The notes: generated by a model from the letters alone, not told the origin. A stretch of 64,000 bases of DNA from Ktedonobacter racemifer DSM 44963 (GCF_000178855.1 NZ_ADVG01000002.1:806001-870000), one strand, 5' to 3'; positions 17,999 to 26,781 are shown, numbered from the stretch's first letter. Numbers and translations: made by a program.

Positions 17999-18139
17999 TC
18001 ACGCACACATCGTTTGTGGCTCCTTCTCGGTGATGAGGAGCGCTTCGACCGCTCCATCTGGGTCCAGGTAGGCGATGGCATCCCCCAGGTCAATCAAGCC
18101 AAGCTCCTCTATCAAAGCGAGTAGTTGTTCTTTTGTCAT
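17999..18139 (-). CDS. Small 46-residue acidic protein downstream of MFS gene
   Basis: An ATG at 18139 opens a 46-codon frame ending with TGA at 17999-18001. The product begins MTKEQLLALIEELGLIDLGD and contains AIAYLDPDGAVEALLITEKE; it looks like two short amphipathic segments and a turn. It starts 23 nt after the stop of the MFS gene on the same strand, with AGAGAGAACC in front, and ends just before the 33-bp hairpin. Position, amino-acid composition and the hairpin immediately afterwards support a real gene in the MFS operon. I do not recognise a family; a role in regulating or stabilising the transporter is only a guess. Confidence 0.55.
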   Translation of the reverse strand: MTKEQLLALIEELGLIDLGDAIAYLDPDGAVEALLITEKEPQTMCA

Positions 18140-18162
18140 GGTTCTCTCTGTTTCAAAAATAG

Positions 18163-19461
18163 TCACGCTTCCGTAGTCTGTTGTGGGCTCTTCAACAAGG
18201 CAAACGCCACGCCGGCCATGCCTAACGACAACGCTACGCCGATGGCGAAGGTCGTCTGCGGGGTGATCCAGTGTCCGACGAGCGCTTGCGTCAGCGGACC
18301 AAGCATTACCGCCAGAGAAATGGCCGAGCCACGTATCCCCATTACCTGACCGCGATTTTTATCGGTCGTAGCACCCAGATAGATGCTGCCCATTGCTGGC
18401 TGCACCAGGGCGCTTCCCAGCCCTCCCAGTACCGAGCCCAGCAAGAGCAGCGGATAGAAGGGGGCCGCAAACATAAACAGGTTCAGGCCACCAAAGAGCA
18501 AGCTCCCAATGACAATGAGTGGCTTCTTCTGCATGGTCTCGCTCAGACGACCCAGGAAGAGCGGGAACACCGCCAGGGCCAGCCCATAGGTGCTGATGAT
18601 GATGCCATATTGGGCCGCGCTATAGTGCAGGACCTTTTCAAAGAAGAAGGGATATTGCGGAAAGACAAATGGATAGGTGAAGATCATGCCAAAATCGATT
18701 ACCAGGAATGGCAGGAAGAGCAAGACCAGACCAAGAAGGCTCAATTCTCGCTTATTTCTCGCGATTGACCCCGGCTTCGCCTTTGGCTGCCGGGCCTCTA
18801 GCCGCACCGCATCCGGCAAGGTTTCGGGCACCATAAAGATTGCCAGGAGCGAAGCTATGAACGCGATTCCGGCTGAGAACAAGAATGGGCTGGTAAAACC
18901 CAACGATTGATAGAGAAAGCCACCAATCCCGGGTCCCAGGGCGATTCCCACCGCCTGGGCCGTCGTGACAAAACCAATCCAGCGCCCCTGTCGCTCCAGG
19001 GGAATCGTATCACCAATCATCGCCATCGCCACAGGCATCAGGCCAGATATCAGCATGCCCTCGACAAAGCGAATGAGAATAAACAACAGCGGCACATTCA
19101 CAAATGCCAGAGCGATATTCGTGCCAATAAAACCAGCTAACGAGATAAAGAGAATAGGTTTACGACCAATGCGACCCGCCCATGTTCCCATTGGCGTGCT
19201 AAAGAGGAACATGCCCAGACCAAAGGCACCTTCCATTAACGCCAGCGTCTCAGGTCCCAACCCCAACGCTTGCAAACGCTGGGGAAAAACCGGGATGATA
19301 ATCGCAAACCCGGTCATGATTAAGGTGACGCACCCTATGAGAAAGGTCAGAGCAAGAGTAATAGATCTCGTCTGTTTGCCAGGAGGAACCACACCGGGTT
19401 CCATCAGCACCGCCTCTTCAAGAGCGGGAGTAGTTGCATTATCAAAGTGTGTTGTCTGCAT
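18163..19461 (-). CDS. MFS transporter, drug-efflux type
   Basis: The 432-residue protein has about 12 membrane segments, and the major-facilitator signature between helices 2 and 3 reads GTWAGRIGRKPIL. Features such as ILIRFVEGMLISGLMPVAMA and GSALVQPAMGSIYLG fit proton-coupled multidrug exporters of the 12-helix family, but the substrate cannot be read. A roughly 45-residue cytoplasmic N-terminus precedes helix 1. The ATG at 19461 is followed by a 46-residue gene 23 nt downstream, so the two form an operon. The 320-bp region upstream (19462-19781) has no clear gene. Confidence 0.85.
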   Translation of the reverse strand: MQTTHFDNATTPALEEAVLMEPGVVPPGKQTRSITLALTFLIGCVTLIMTGFAIIIPVFPQRLQALGLGPETLALMEGAFGLGMFLFSTPMGTWAGRIGRKPILFISLAGFIGTNIALAFVNVPLLFILIRFVEGMLISGLMPVAMAMIGDTIPLERQGRWIGFVTTAQAVGIALGPGIGGFLYQSLGFTSPFLFSAGIAFIASLLAIFMVPETLPDAVRLEARQPKAKPGSIARNKRELSLLGLVLLFLPFLVIDFGMIFTYPFVFPQYPFFFEKVLHYSAAQYGIIISTYGLALAVFPLFLGRLSETMQKKPLIVIGSLLFGGLNLFMFAAPFYPLLLLGSVLGGLGSALVQPAMGSIYLGATTDKNRGQVMGIRGSAISLAVMLGPLTQALVGHWITPQTTFAIGVALSLGMAGVAFALLKSPQQTTEA

Positions 19462-19781
19462 ATATTTTATTCTTCCCTTTTAAGTGAGGGACAATATCCT
19501 TCTTGCGGAAATAATCCAATACTTTCCTGATTTATAACCCTCTCCACTACATTCTTATTCCTGAGATAAAAAACAGTATATCCGGCCAGAAGGGATGTTG
19601 TCTTCACCTCTTCGGGTGATTACGAGAAGGAGTTATTCAGCTTTGTTGGGGAAGAACCAGGTAGCAGGGTAAGCGAAAAGCCGCCTCTCTAGAACTCTCT
19701 GCTAGCCAGCACCTGAAATGAAAAGCTCTTCGCGCATGCTCCTCTTTTGATACAGCGCGAGAACCACGCTGAGTAGCATAA
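19462..19781. other. Spacer between MFS and LacI genes
   Basis: No gene is seen. It would contain the MFS promoter on the minus strand and the 3' end of the LacI transcript. A minus-strand frame at 19637-19861 overlaps the LacI 3' end in another phase and is probably chance. Confidence 0.5.
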
Positions 19782-20750
19782 CTATGCCGAGGCTCGCACG
19801 ACGACTTTTGCCTGCAAGGTGCCGGTCTCCAGAACAGGCCCCCCCTGGCAGACGGAGACAACGCTCGCGATCAGGTGCTCAGTCAGGTTGGGATTTTCGA
19901 GGCCGATGGTTGTGAGCGGAGGAATACTCAGTTCGGCAATCATCGTATTGTCGTGACCGATGACGCTGACGGTCTCCGGCACGGCAATGTTGAGGTCGGA
20001 GAGCGCGGCCAGGGTGGCAAAGGCCACGTCGTCGTTATACGCGCAGACCGCGAACGGCGGAGACTGCACTGCCAGGAGATCCGCCAGCGCCTGGCGCGCC
20101 TTCTCGCGCGTCTGGGAGACGGTCACTATACGCGGTTCGGGCAGGCCATGTTCGCGGCACATTTGCTGCACGGCTTCCTGGCGAGTGCGTGAGAGATGCT
20201 GCAGTTGCGCCTTTTCCGTGGCAGCGTAGACAATGGGACGCGGACCTTGCTGGAGCAGGTACGCCACCTGCGCGCACGTGCCCGCGTTGATCCAGTCCCG
20301 ATTGCCCAACGTAATAATCGGGGCGTGAAAACGCTGGAGGCTGGCAACTGCGGCGGCATCGTTTTCATCGACCATCCCGACCACGACCGCTGGCGCGAGG
20401 TTGGCTGACAGGTGCTCCTGTTCACTGGAGAAGCCCACCTGCCAGACCAGGCTGAAGCCCACTTTTGCCACTGCCGCTGCCAGTTCTTCAATCATTTGAG
20501 AGATAGCTGCCTCAACGACTGACATTGGCCAGACGACCAGCACGATTTTGCTCTTTCCCGAGCGCAGCGAGCGAGCTGGCGCGTATGGTTGATAGCCCAG
20601 TTTGCGCGCGGCCTCCATCACTCTGACCCGCGTCTCTTCTGGAATACTCTGGCGCGGATCATTATTGAGTACATAACTGACAGTGGCTTGCGATACCCCA
20701 GCTTCCCGCGCCACATCGACGCTTTTGGTTCTACGCTGCTCGCCTCTCAT
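19782..20750 (-). CDS. LacI-family repressor of the adjacent glycosidase gene
   Basis: The 322-residue protein has the LacI headpiece SVDVAREAGVSQATVSYVLN followed by the hinge helix segment YAPARSLRSGKS, then a periplasmic-binding-protein-like sugar domain to the end. It is a little shorter than typical (330-340). It is divergent from a GH3 glycosidase at 20879, and an operator-like palindrome lies directly after that gene's promoter (20811-20826), so repression relieved by a glycoside or sugar is the natural model. The sensed sugar is unknown. Confidence 0.88.
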   Translation of the reverse strand: MRGEQRRTKSVDVAREAGVSQATVSYVLNNDPRQSIPEETRVRVMEAARKLGYQPYAPARSLRSGKSKIVLVVWPMSVVEAAISQMIEELAAAVAKVGFSLVWQVGFSSEQEHLSANLAPAVVVGMVDENDAAAVASLQRFHAPIITLGNRDWINAGTCAQVAYLLQQGPRPIVYAATEKAQLQHLSRTRQEAVQQMCREHGLPEPRIVTVSQTREKARQALADLLAVQSPPFAVCAYNDDVAFATLAALSDLNIAVPETVSVIGHDNTMIAELSIPPLTTIGLENPNLTEHLIASVVSVCQGGPVLETGTLQAKVVVRASA

Positions 20751-20778
20751 AAATTCGATCTTTCTTTAACTCAGCCTC

Positions 20779-20807
20779 TTGACTTCTGGTTTTTCCCAGA
20801 TTATACT
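20779..20807 (+). promoter_or_regulatory. Promoter of the GH3 gene
   Basis: TTGACT (20779-20784), 17 bp, TATACT (20802-20807). Confidence 0.7.
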
Positions 20808-20810
20808 CCA

Positions 20811-20826
20811 ACTTATACGAATAAGT
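20811..20826. promoter_or_regulatory. Probable LacI-family operator
   Basis: ACTTATACGAATAAGT is a 16-bp near-palindrome with the central CG typical of LacI-family sites. It overlaps the predicted transcription start of the GH3 gene, a classical repression position. Confidence 0.65.
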
Positions 20827-20878
20827 AAAGGTGTGAACAACGCTGGGAGGCTCTCTCACTAAGGAGAAACGGAAGTAT

Positions 20879-22708
20879 ATGCCTGTACAAACACTCTCTA
20901 CTGATGATGGTTTCGCGTATCGCGATCTGAACAAAAACGGACGCCTGGACCCCTATGAAGATCCCCGTGTGCCGCTTGAGGAGCGCGTGGAAGATCTGCT
21001 GGGACAGATGACGCTGGAAGAGAAAGCGGGTTTGCTCTTCCAGACCATGATCGCGATGAACTCCGATGGAACGTTAAGCGAGGGCGACGGTCCTTTCCCG
21101 ACGGAGTCGACGACTGAGATGGTGTCTCGGAAGTTGATGAATCATTTCAACATTCTCTACGGCTCTGCCCCCAGGCAGATCGCGGAATGGTACAATCGCC
21201 TCCAGGCCCTGGCCGAGGAGACACGCCTGGGCATTCCGGTGACCATTTCCACTGATCCGCGCCACGCTTTTAGCAGCAATCCTGGAGCCAGCTTTCTGGC
21301 CGGAGCCTTTTCGCAGTGGCCAGAGCCGCTAGGTCTGGCCGCCATCAATGATCCCGCGCTGGTGGAGGAGTTTGGCGATATGGCGCGCCAGGAATACACA
21401 GCGGTGGGTATTCGCGTGGCGCTTCACCCCATGGCCGACCTGGCAACGGAGCCGCGCTGGGCGCGCATTAACGGGACCTTTGGCGAGGATGCAGAGCGTT
21501 CCGGTAAGATGACCGCCGCGTATATTCGTGGTTTCCAGGGAGAGCACATTGGCCCGGAGAGTGTCTCCTGCATGGTCAAGCACTTTCCTGGCGGGGGTCC
21601 GCAGAAAGATGGCGAGGATCCACACTTCGCGTATGGACGCGAGCAGGTCTATCCTGGTAACAACTTTGACTATCACCTCCAACCCTTTGAAGATGCCTTT
21701 GCGGCGGGCGTTTCCCAGGTTATGCCTTATTATGGCATGCCGGTGGGCCTGCCCATTGAAGAGGTTGGTTTTGGCTTCAACAAAGATGTCATCACCGATC
21801 TGTTGCGCCAGAAATATGCCTTTGATGGGATTGTGTGCACCGACTGGGGACTGCTCACCGACGTGGAAATGATGGGCGAGCCTTTTCCAGCACGCAGTTG
21901 GGGCGTTGAGCACCTGAGCATCTCGGAGAAGGCCAAGAAGGTTCTTGACGCGGGTGTTGACCAGTTTGGCGGCGAAGCCTGTCCTGAAGTGATTATCGAC
22001 CTGGTCAGAAGCGGGCAGATCCCTGAAAGTCGGCTTGACATCTCGGTGCGCCGTCTGCTGCGCGAGAAATTCCGCCTGGGCCTGTTTGATCAGCCCTTTG
22101 TCGATCCTGATGCTGCCGAACGAATTGTTGGCAATGAGCGCTTCCAGGCGGCTGGAGCGCTGGCCCAGCGCAAAGCCTTTGTGCTACTAAAAAACGCTAC
22201 TGGCGCAAACGGACCGACGCTGCCTCTGAGCGGCAGACCAAAGATTTACATTGAGAATGTCGCCCCAGACGTTGCCAGTACCTATGGAGAGGTGGTCGCC
22301 ACGCCCGCCGAGGCCGATCTGGCCATTCTGCGCCTCCAGGCACCGTTCCAGCCTCCCAAGGGTGGCGGTTTCCTGGCTAACTTCTTCCACTCGGGCGACC
22401 TGGATTTCAAGGAAGAGGAACTAGCGCGCATTCTGAACGTGTTGAGCCAGGTTCCCACCATCGTTGACATCTACCTGGATCGACCAGCCGTGATGCCGGA
22501 GATCGCGGAACACAGCGCCGCTCTGCTGGCCAATTTTGGGGCCAGCGACGTAGCCCTGCTCGATGTGGTCTTTGGCCGCGTTGCTTCTCAGGGCACCCTG
22601 CCTTTTGAACTGCCCTCCTCCATGGAAGCGGTACGCAAGCAACGCTCGGATGTGCCTTTTGACTCGGAGCAACCGCTCTTTCCCTTTGGGCATGGGTTGT
22701 CCTATTAA
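20879..22708 (+). CDS. Glycoside hydrolase family 3 (beta-glucosidase-like)
   Basis: This 609-residue cytoplasmic enzyme should hydrolyse beta-linked glucosides or related oligosaccharides. The N-terminal (alpha/beta)8 barrel shows LLGQMTLEEKAGLLF, the substrate-binding KHFPGGGP and the nucleophile Asp in IVCTDWG (about residue 321). The C-terminal alpha/beta sandwich (about 400-605) ends with LPFELPSS and PFGHGLSY, the standard family ending. There is no signal peptide, so imported sugar is the likely substrate. An N-terminal FAYRDLNKNGRLDPYEDP segment is typical for the subfamily that includes exported glucosidases. It follows AAGGAGAAACGGAAGTAT and is controlled by the divergent LacI gene. 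Confidence 0.9.
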   Translation: MPVQTLSTDDGFAYRDLNKNGRLDPYEDPRVPLEERVEDLLGQMTLEEKAGLLFQTMIAMNSDGTLSEGDGPFPTESTTEMVSRKLMNHFNILYGSAPRQIAEWYNRLQALAEETRLGIPVTISTDPRHAFSSNPGASFLAGAFSQWPEPLGLAAINDPALVEEFGDMARQEYTAVGIRVALHPMADLATEPRWARINGTFGEDAERSGKMTAAYIRGFQGEHIGPESVSCMVKHFPGGGPQKDGEDPHFAYGREQVYPGNNFDYHLQPFEDAFAAGVSQVMPYYGMPVGLPIEEVGFGFNKDVITDLLRQKYAFDGIVCTDWGLLTDVEMMGEPFPARSWGVEHLSISEKAKKVLDAGVDQFGGEACPEVIIDLVRSGQIPESRLDISVRRLLREKFRLGLFDQPFVDPDAAERIVGNERFQAAGALAQRKAFVLLKNATGANGPTLPLSGRPKIYIENVAPDVASTYGEVVATPAEADLAILRLQAPFQPPKGGGFLANFFHSGDLDFKEEELARILNVLSQVPTIVDIYLDRPAVMPEIAEHSAALLANFGASDVALLDVVFGRVASQGTLPFELPSSMEAVRKQRSDVPFDSEQPLFPFGHGLSY

Positions 22709-22739
22709 AAAGCATCTCCTTGAAAGAGGATGGGTGGGT

Positions 22740-22767
22740 AGAACCACTACTATGATAGTGTGGTTCT
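22740..22767 (+). terminator. Hairpin after the GH3 gene
   Basis: AGAACCAC-T-ACTAT pairs with ATAGTGTGGTTCT with one bulge, 32 nt after the GH3 stop codon. Confidence 0.55.
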
Positions 22768-22965
22768 CCCCACTGATTATTTGCCTATGACTTAAGCATA
22801 TAAAGAATCTCTGGTTTGAGGTGGATCATGGCTCGCCCTCGATGGGTGATAGTATTGCTCTTTATCCAAACCTGCGTACAGACAGCAAAGAAGGCGTATA
22901 GGCGAAGCATTTCTGATGCTTCAACCAGAGCACTCACATGTAGCAAAGAATTAAGGCAGAAGAAT
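22768..22965. other. Spacer with no recognisable gene
   Basis: Only a short minus-strand frame of no recognisable family crosses here, and no ribosome binding site supports it. Confidence 0.5.
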
Positions 22966-23016
22966 ATAGGATTGTGGTAGGGCAATGCCTGAGGCATTGC
23001 CCTACCACAATCCTAT
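22966..23016 (-). terminator. Perfect 25-bp palindromic hairpin
   Basis: Arms 22966-22990 and 22992-23016 are exact complements around a single base. It is 24 nt beyond the stop of the SH3-like gene on the minus strand. Confidence 0.7.
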
Positions 23017-23040
23017 TTCCAAACGAAGCCGGGCTGGAAT

Positions 23041-23466
23041 TTACCAGGGATGATATTTTCCGCCTGGAGCCTTAATCACGGTTACCACTGTGGCAGGCAC
23101 CCAGGCCTGGCGATGATTGTAGTTAATCTCGTACCAGAGGTTATTGCTATCGTCAGTAGCAGTCAGGCCAGAGACGAAGAGCGCGCCATTAGGGGCGTCG
23201 CCTATCTGGTAGGTATCGCTACCCGTAGGGCGACCATATACCTTGACGGTTGTCGAGCCGCTCTGGCTAAGCGAAACCACATTACCCACAACGTCTAACC
23301 CCGCGCCAGAAGGAACTGCCAACCAGGCCGTCCGGCCGTTCGCGAAGTAGCTCGGACTCGAGTCATGCAGATGCGTTGTCTCACCAAACCAGACCTGGTA
23401 CATCGTGGCACCAGTTCCAGCCTGGTCTGACGTCTTACTCAGGTAGGTATATAGAAACTTTGACAC
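23041..23466 (-). CDS. SH3-like domain protein, probably a C-terminal fragment
   Basis: The 141-residue frame begins at GTG 23466 with AGGAAAAG in front. The second half, from GSTTVKVYGRPTGSDTYQIG to WVPATVVTVIKAPG, reads like a bacterial SH3 domain, a cell-wall or cell-surface binding module usually found at the C-terminus of secreted hydrolases. The first half (TMYQVWFGETTHLHDSSPSY) looks like the end of a catalytic or linker part. There is no signal peptide, and immediately upstream are fragments of unrelated genes, so this is likely the remaining tail of a larger secreted protein. Expression is uncertain. Confidence 0.5.
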   Translation of the reverse strand: MSKFLYTYLSKTSDQAGTGATMYQVWFGETTHLHDSSPSYFANGRTAWLAVPSGAGLDVVGNVVSLSQSGSTTVKVYGRPTGSDTYQIGDAPNGALFVSGLTATDDSNNLWYEINYNHRQAWVPATVVTVIKAPGGKYHPW

Positions 23467-23484
23467 AGCGCTTTTCCTGCGCCA

Positions 23485-23706
23485 TCAGGAAGAAGTGTGG
23501 ATGACTGAGCACATCCCATCCAGGTGCTGCGCAAAGGGGCATGACATGACGTCGCCGTCTGGCTGCACCAACGCCAGATGGCGATGCCCACGTGCAATGA
23601 GGTGCTGAGCCGCAAGAGCGCCTACGGCCTCGCTGGGCAAGACGAACAAATGAGCCTCTTCTCTGGTTTTCCATCGCTCATCTGCCAGATTTGCAGAATC
23701 TGTCAA
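23485..23706 (-). pseudogene. Fragment of a LacI-family regulator
   Basis: The frame encodes SEAVGALAAQHLIARGHRHLALVQ, the AA(x)LxxRGHRxIA block of the LacI/periplasmic-binding fold, plus FAQHLDG. The DNA-binding headpiece and the C-terminal half are missing. It is a fragment in a 1-kb zone of gene pieces. Confidence 0.6.
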
Positions 23707-23780
23707 TCATTTGCGACAATCATTCTATCGCCCTGTGCAAAGGCGCGTCTATAATGATCTTCAGACAGAGCAGAGATTCC

Positions 23781-23814
23781 CTGAGCGGGGCGAGGGCGCC
23801 CTCGCCCCGCTCAG
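23781..23814. repeat. Loopless 34-bp GC-rich palindrome
   Basis: CTGAGCGGGGCGAGGGC is followed directly by its exact complement (17+17 bp). It lies between gene fragments, in the same class as the other long hairpins. Confidence 0.7.
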
Positions 23815-23923
23815 CCTCACCACTTTGCTATCGAACAGCCTGCTCATGGTGCTGTCCCTGTTCGCCCAACCGCCATCCATGCTGAAGGCGTACCACCGAA
23901 CGTTTGAGGTGTTCTTGACAGCC

Positions 23924-23989
23924 ATTTCACAGATCAAGGTGCAAGGGGCACGCTCCCCCGAACACCTGGAGCAAGTGACAGGTCGTTGA
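23924..23989 (+). pseudogene. C-terminal fragment of an aldo/keto reductase
   Basis: The sequence encodes SQIKVQGARSPEHLEQVTGR and a stop. It matches the end of the intact aldo/keto reductase downstream (SKIKVQGSRLPDAILKMTGR), so it is the tail of a second related gene. The 5' portion is missing. Confidence 0.65.
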
Positions 23990-24048
23990 GCAGTTGCCAC
24001 GACAAGCAGCAGTCAAAATGATGAGCAAGAACATCGAAGGAGATCCCT

Positions 24049-24402
24049 ATGGCACACGCCGATTTTCACACGGGTCTGCAGAGCGCCCAGATCATCGATA
24101 TCACCGTGACTGGTCGAACGTCCGGTCGCCCCATTTCGCTTCCCATCTGGTTCGCCCTGGATGGCAACAAGCTCTATCTGATCCCAGTGAAAGGATCAGA
24201 GACCGACTGGTACAAAAACGTACTCAAAACACCAATCATCCGCCTGACAGCCAGAGGGGAGACGCTCACCACAAACGCCCGTTTTCTCACCGACGAGGTG
24301 CAGCTCGACAGGGTTCTTGAGAAGTTTCGCAACAAGTATGGGAGGAACGTGAAGTCCTACTACCCCAAGTACAACGTTGCCGTTGAAGTCCCACTCGAAT
24401 GA
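24049..24402 (+). CDS. Nitroreductase/deazaflavin-dependent oxidoreductase-like protein
   Basis: The 117-residue protein has a split-barrel, PNPOx-like pattern: IIDITVTGRTSGRPISLPIW, then NKLYLIPVKGSETDWYKNVL and a central strand block. Members of this family are small flavin or F420-binding proteins; this one lacks the signature needed to name the cofactor. It starts at 24049 after GAAGGAGATCCCT, which is a strong binding site. It lies between an aldo/keto reductase fragment and the intact reductase gene, on the same strand, suggesting a redox cluster. Confidence 0.7.
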   Translation: MAHADFHTGLQSAQIIDITVTGRTSGRPISLPIWFALDGNKLYLIPVKGSETDWYKNVLKTPIIRLTARGETLTTNARFLTDEVQLDRVLEKFRNKYGRNVKSYYPKYNVAVEVPLE

Positions 24403-24606
24403 GGGTACCGTTTGATTCTGGCAGGCTCGTTTGTTGTTCCCGATTCCTTTCATTTCGCACGACGTTCTTCGTGGTTGAGGGAAAATGAGAAAAGACGCAT
24501 GGGAGCCGAACGCATCATCCTGCTGGGACATCAAGCGAGCCACCTGGACCTGGGGCCGTCGTTTTGGCGCGACCGACCTTTCACGCAAAGACAGGAGACA
24601 AGACGA

Positions 24607-25596
24607 ATGCAGAAACGCACACTTGGCAAGAGCAACCTGGAGGTTTCGGCCCTCGGGCTCGGCTGTATGGGCATGAGCTATGCCTACGGTCCAGCACCCG
24701 ACAAACAGGAGATGATCCAACTGCTTCGGATGGCAGTCGAACGCGGCATGACGTTTTTTGATACTGCTGAATCGTATGGACCGTATGTGAACGAAGAACT
24801 GGTGGGCGAAGCGCTTGCTCCCTATCGCGAGAACGTGGTGATCGCCACCAAATTCGGCTTCCATTTTGGTCCCAACGCGGAGCGGTTGGGCCTTTCGAGT
24901 AAGCCAGAGCATATCAAGCACGTCGTTGAGGGGTCTCTCAAACGACTCAGGATCGAAACCATTGATCTGTACTATCAGCACCGTGTGGACCCGGAGGTGC
25001 CCATTGAAGACGTGGCCGGAACGGTGAAGGAGCTGATCGAGGCAGGGAAGGTGAAGCACTTTGGCCTTTCCGAGGCAGGTGCGCAGACGATTCGGAGGGC
25101 GCACGCCGTTCAACCGCTCACGGCGGTCCAGAGCGAATACTCGCTGTGGACGAGAGATCCCGAAGCGGAGGCGCTGCCGACGTGCGAGGAACTCGGCATC
25201 GGTTTCGTGCCTTTTAGCCCGCTTGGCAGTGGCTTCCTCACGGGAAAGATTGCCACGACGACGACCTTCGATCCATCCGACATCAGGACCTCGTACCCGC
25301 GCTTTGCCCCAGAGGCTCGCCAGGCGAATCAGGCCCTGGTCGATCTGCTGGGCAGGATCGCAGAGCAGAAAAAGGCGACGACTGCGCAGATCGCACTCGC
25401 CTGGCTACTGGCCCAGAAACCATGGATTGTTCCCATCCCCGGCATGCGGAAGCTGGAACGCCTCGACGAGAACATGGGAGCAGCCGGCGTCGAACTGACA
25501 TCCGACGACCTCCGCGAGATCGAAAGTGCCGCATCAAAAATCAAGGTACAAGGGTCTCGGCTCCCCGATGCCATTCTCAAAATGACCGGTCGTTAG
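24607..25596 (+). CDS. Aldo/keto reductase
   Basis: The 329-residue NAD(P)H-dependent oxidoreductase reduces aldehydes or ketones. Conserved features are LGLGCMGMSYAYG near the start, the catalytic Asp/Tyr in FFDTAESYGPYVNEELVG, the Lys in VIATKFGFH, and the His in YYQHRVDPEVPIED. The C-terminus IPIPGMRKLERLDENMGA is the nucleotide-binding part; here it reads IVPIPGMRKLERL. This is the AKR subfamily with a typical GLSEAGAQTIRRAHAVQP. The start at 24607 is preferred over 24412 because GACAGGAGACAAGACGA precedes it and the domain begins there. Fragments of at least one more copy flank it on both sides. Confidence 0.9.
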   Translation: MQKRTLGKSNLEVSALGLGCMGMSYAYGPAPDKQEMIQLLRMAVERGMTFFDTAESYGPYVNEELVGEALAPYRENVVIATKFGFHFGPNAERLGLSSKPEHIKHVVEGSLKRLRIETIDLYYQHRVDPEVPIEDVAGTVKELIEAGKVKHFGLSEAGAQTIRRAHAVQPLTAVQSEYSLWTRDPEAEALPTCEELGIGFVPFSPLGSGFLTGKIATTTTFDPSDIRTSYPRFAPEARQANQALVDLLGRIAEQKKATTAQIALAWLLAQKPWIVPIPGMRKLERLDENMGAAGVELTSDDLREIESAASKIKVQGSRLPDAILKMTGR

Positions 25597-25601
25597 GCCA
25601 G

Positions 25602-25688
25602 GGAATCGGCATCGGCTTCGTTCCCTTTAGCCCTCTCGGGAAAGGCTTCCTCACCGGCAAGATCGATGAGAACACGAGAACGGGTTTA
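25602..25688 (+). pseudogene. Internal fragment of another aldo/keto reductase
   Basis: The sequence encodes GIGIGFVPFSPLGKGFLTGK, nearly the same as LGIGFVPFSPLGSGFLTGK in the intact upstream gene. No other part of the reductase is present. Confidence 0.6.
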
Positions 25689-25951
25689 TCGAGCGTTTAT
25701 CTCTTCATCCCTCTTTGTCCTCCCGCCGAAACGTGCGGGAGGTGGAGTTGCTCCACTTCAGTAGAAGCCAAGAACAGAAGGCACGTTTCCTTTGCCTAGA
25801 AATTGAGGCGTTCATCATGAGAGAACGCAAAAGAGGCTGAAGCCATACGGTTTTACTTCAACCTCTCCCTCTTAGATCCCTAGAACACAGCTAGAGACCA
25901 GCGCTATTCCCCTTTCTCCAACACCCAATGGATGTCGCTCAGTATGTCCTC

Positions 25952-26059
25952 TCACTCGCGAGGTTCTATAAGCTCAAGGTCATCAAGGGCAGAAAACTCG
26001 CCTAACCCGATTTCCGCGTCCATAATCAGGCTTACAATCTGTTCATGAGACTTGGACAT
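25952..26059 (-). CDS. Small 35-residue peptide coupled to the sigma factor gene
   Basis: ATG at 26059 begins directly after the sigma-factor stop codon (TGA then ATG, with no gap), and TTAAGG lies just before. The product, 35 residues, starts MSKSHEQIVSLIMDAEIG and ends ELIEPRE. It is acidic and partly amphipathic, and resembles a small leader or regulator peptide more than a domain of a known family. The adjacency suggests translational coupling and a shared operon with the sigma factor and the 82-residue gene upstream. Function unknown; it could be an anti-sigma-like or accessory peptide, which is only inference. Confidence 0.5.
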   Translation of the reverse strand: MSKSHEQIVSLIMDAEIGLGEFSALDDLELIEPRE

Positions 26060-26740
26060 TCAAGCCTTAAGACCAATATCCCCTATCTTGATGACTGACA
26101 AGATGGTGTTTGCCTGAGAAGATGCGCACGTTGCTTGAGATGTGCATGCACACCGTTCAGTAGAGCGCCCTTTTTTCTCATGCTCTTGTGTTTGGCAACA
26201 GGTGCAATGGGAGTAGTAGTCAATAACGCGTCCAAGGCGATCAAACTCAATGTGACAACAATCCAGCACGACTTGCTTCAGCTTTTCGCGCGCCCGTTGC
26301 ACCCGTGACTTGGCTCCTGAAAACGAGAGCCCCAGGCGCGTTGCCAATTCTTTCTGTGAGAGACCTTGCATATCGGTGAGCAGAAGCGCCTCTTGATAGG
26401 CAGGAGGCAAGCAGGCAATCATGGCAGCGACCGACGCGGCCAATTGCGCCTGTACGTTCTCTTCTGGAATTTCATCGAGAGGCAGCATCTCCTCGGCATC
26501 CTCTAATGGAACGTCCTGCCTCCTTTTGCGATAGTGATCAATGATCAGATTGCGCGCAATCTGGTACATCCAGCTTTCTAGCTTGTCATGTTCGCGCAAC
26601 GAGTCGACCTGCGTGTGCATCTTAAGGAAGACTTCCTGGAGCAGGTCTTCAGCCTGCTCCTCGGTTGCCACGCGTCGAAGGATAAAGCGATAGAGGGGGT
26701 CATGGAGTGTTTGCCAGGCAGACTCAATCGTGTGAACCAT
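26060..26740 (-). CDS. ECF sigma factor, SigZ-like, with Cys-rich C-terminal tail
   Basis: The 226-residue protein directs RNA polymerase to a specific regulon. Region 2 is EEQAEDLLQEVFLKMHTQVD and LESWMYQIARNLIIDHYRKR; region 4 is QEALLLTDMQGLSQKELATR and LSFSGAKSRVQRAREKLKQ. The C-terminal extension is unusual: DCCHIEFDRLGRVIDYY, then CTCCQTQ and ERCACTSQATCASS, giving nine cysteines including two vicinal pairs. The DCCHxEFDxxGxVIDY motif is known from SigZ-type proteins. The start at 26740 fits AGAAGG; longer starts at 26770 or 26815 are possible. It sits between small proteins, one with CC pairs, in an apparent operon. Confidence 0.82.
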   Translation of the reverse strand: MVHTIESAWQTLHDPLYRFILRRVATEEQAEDLLQEVFLKMHTQVDSLREHDKLESWMYQIARNLIIDHYRKRRQDVPLEDAEEMLPLDEIPEENVQAQLAASVAAMIACLPPAYQEALLLTDMQGLSQKELATRLGLSFSGAKSRVQRAREKLKQVVLDCCHIEFDRLGRVIDYYSHCTCCQTQEHEKKGRSTERCACTSQATCASSQANTILSVIKIGDIGLKA

Positions 26741-26781
26741 TCCTTCATACCTTCTCTTTTGATAAAGCATATCTGCCTGTA

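Noticed and set aside
17782..18093. 103-residue minus-strand frame across the 33-bp hairpin
   Set aside because: It reads through both arms of the hairpin and overlaps the better supported 46-residue gene in another frame.
24196..25113. 305-residue minus-strand frame across the nitroreductase-like and aldo/keto reductase genes
   Set aside because: It overlaps two well-supported genes on the other strand and shows no family motif.
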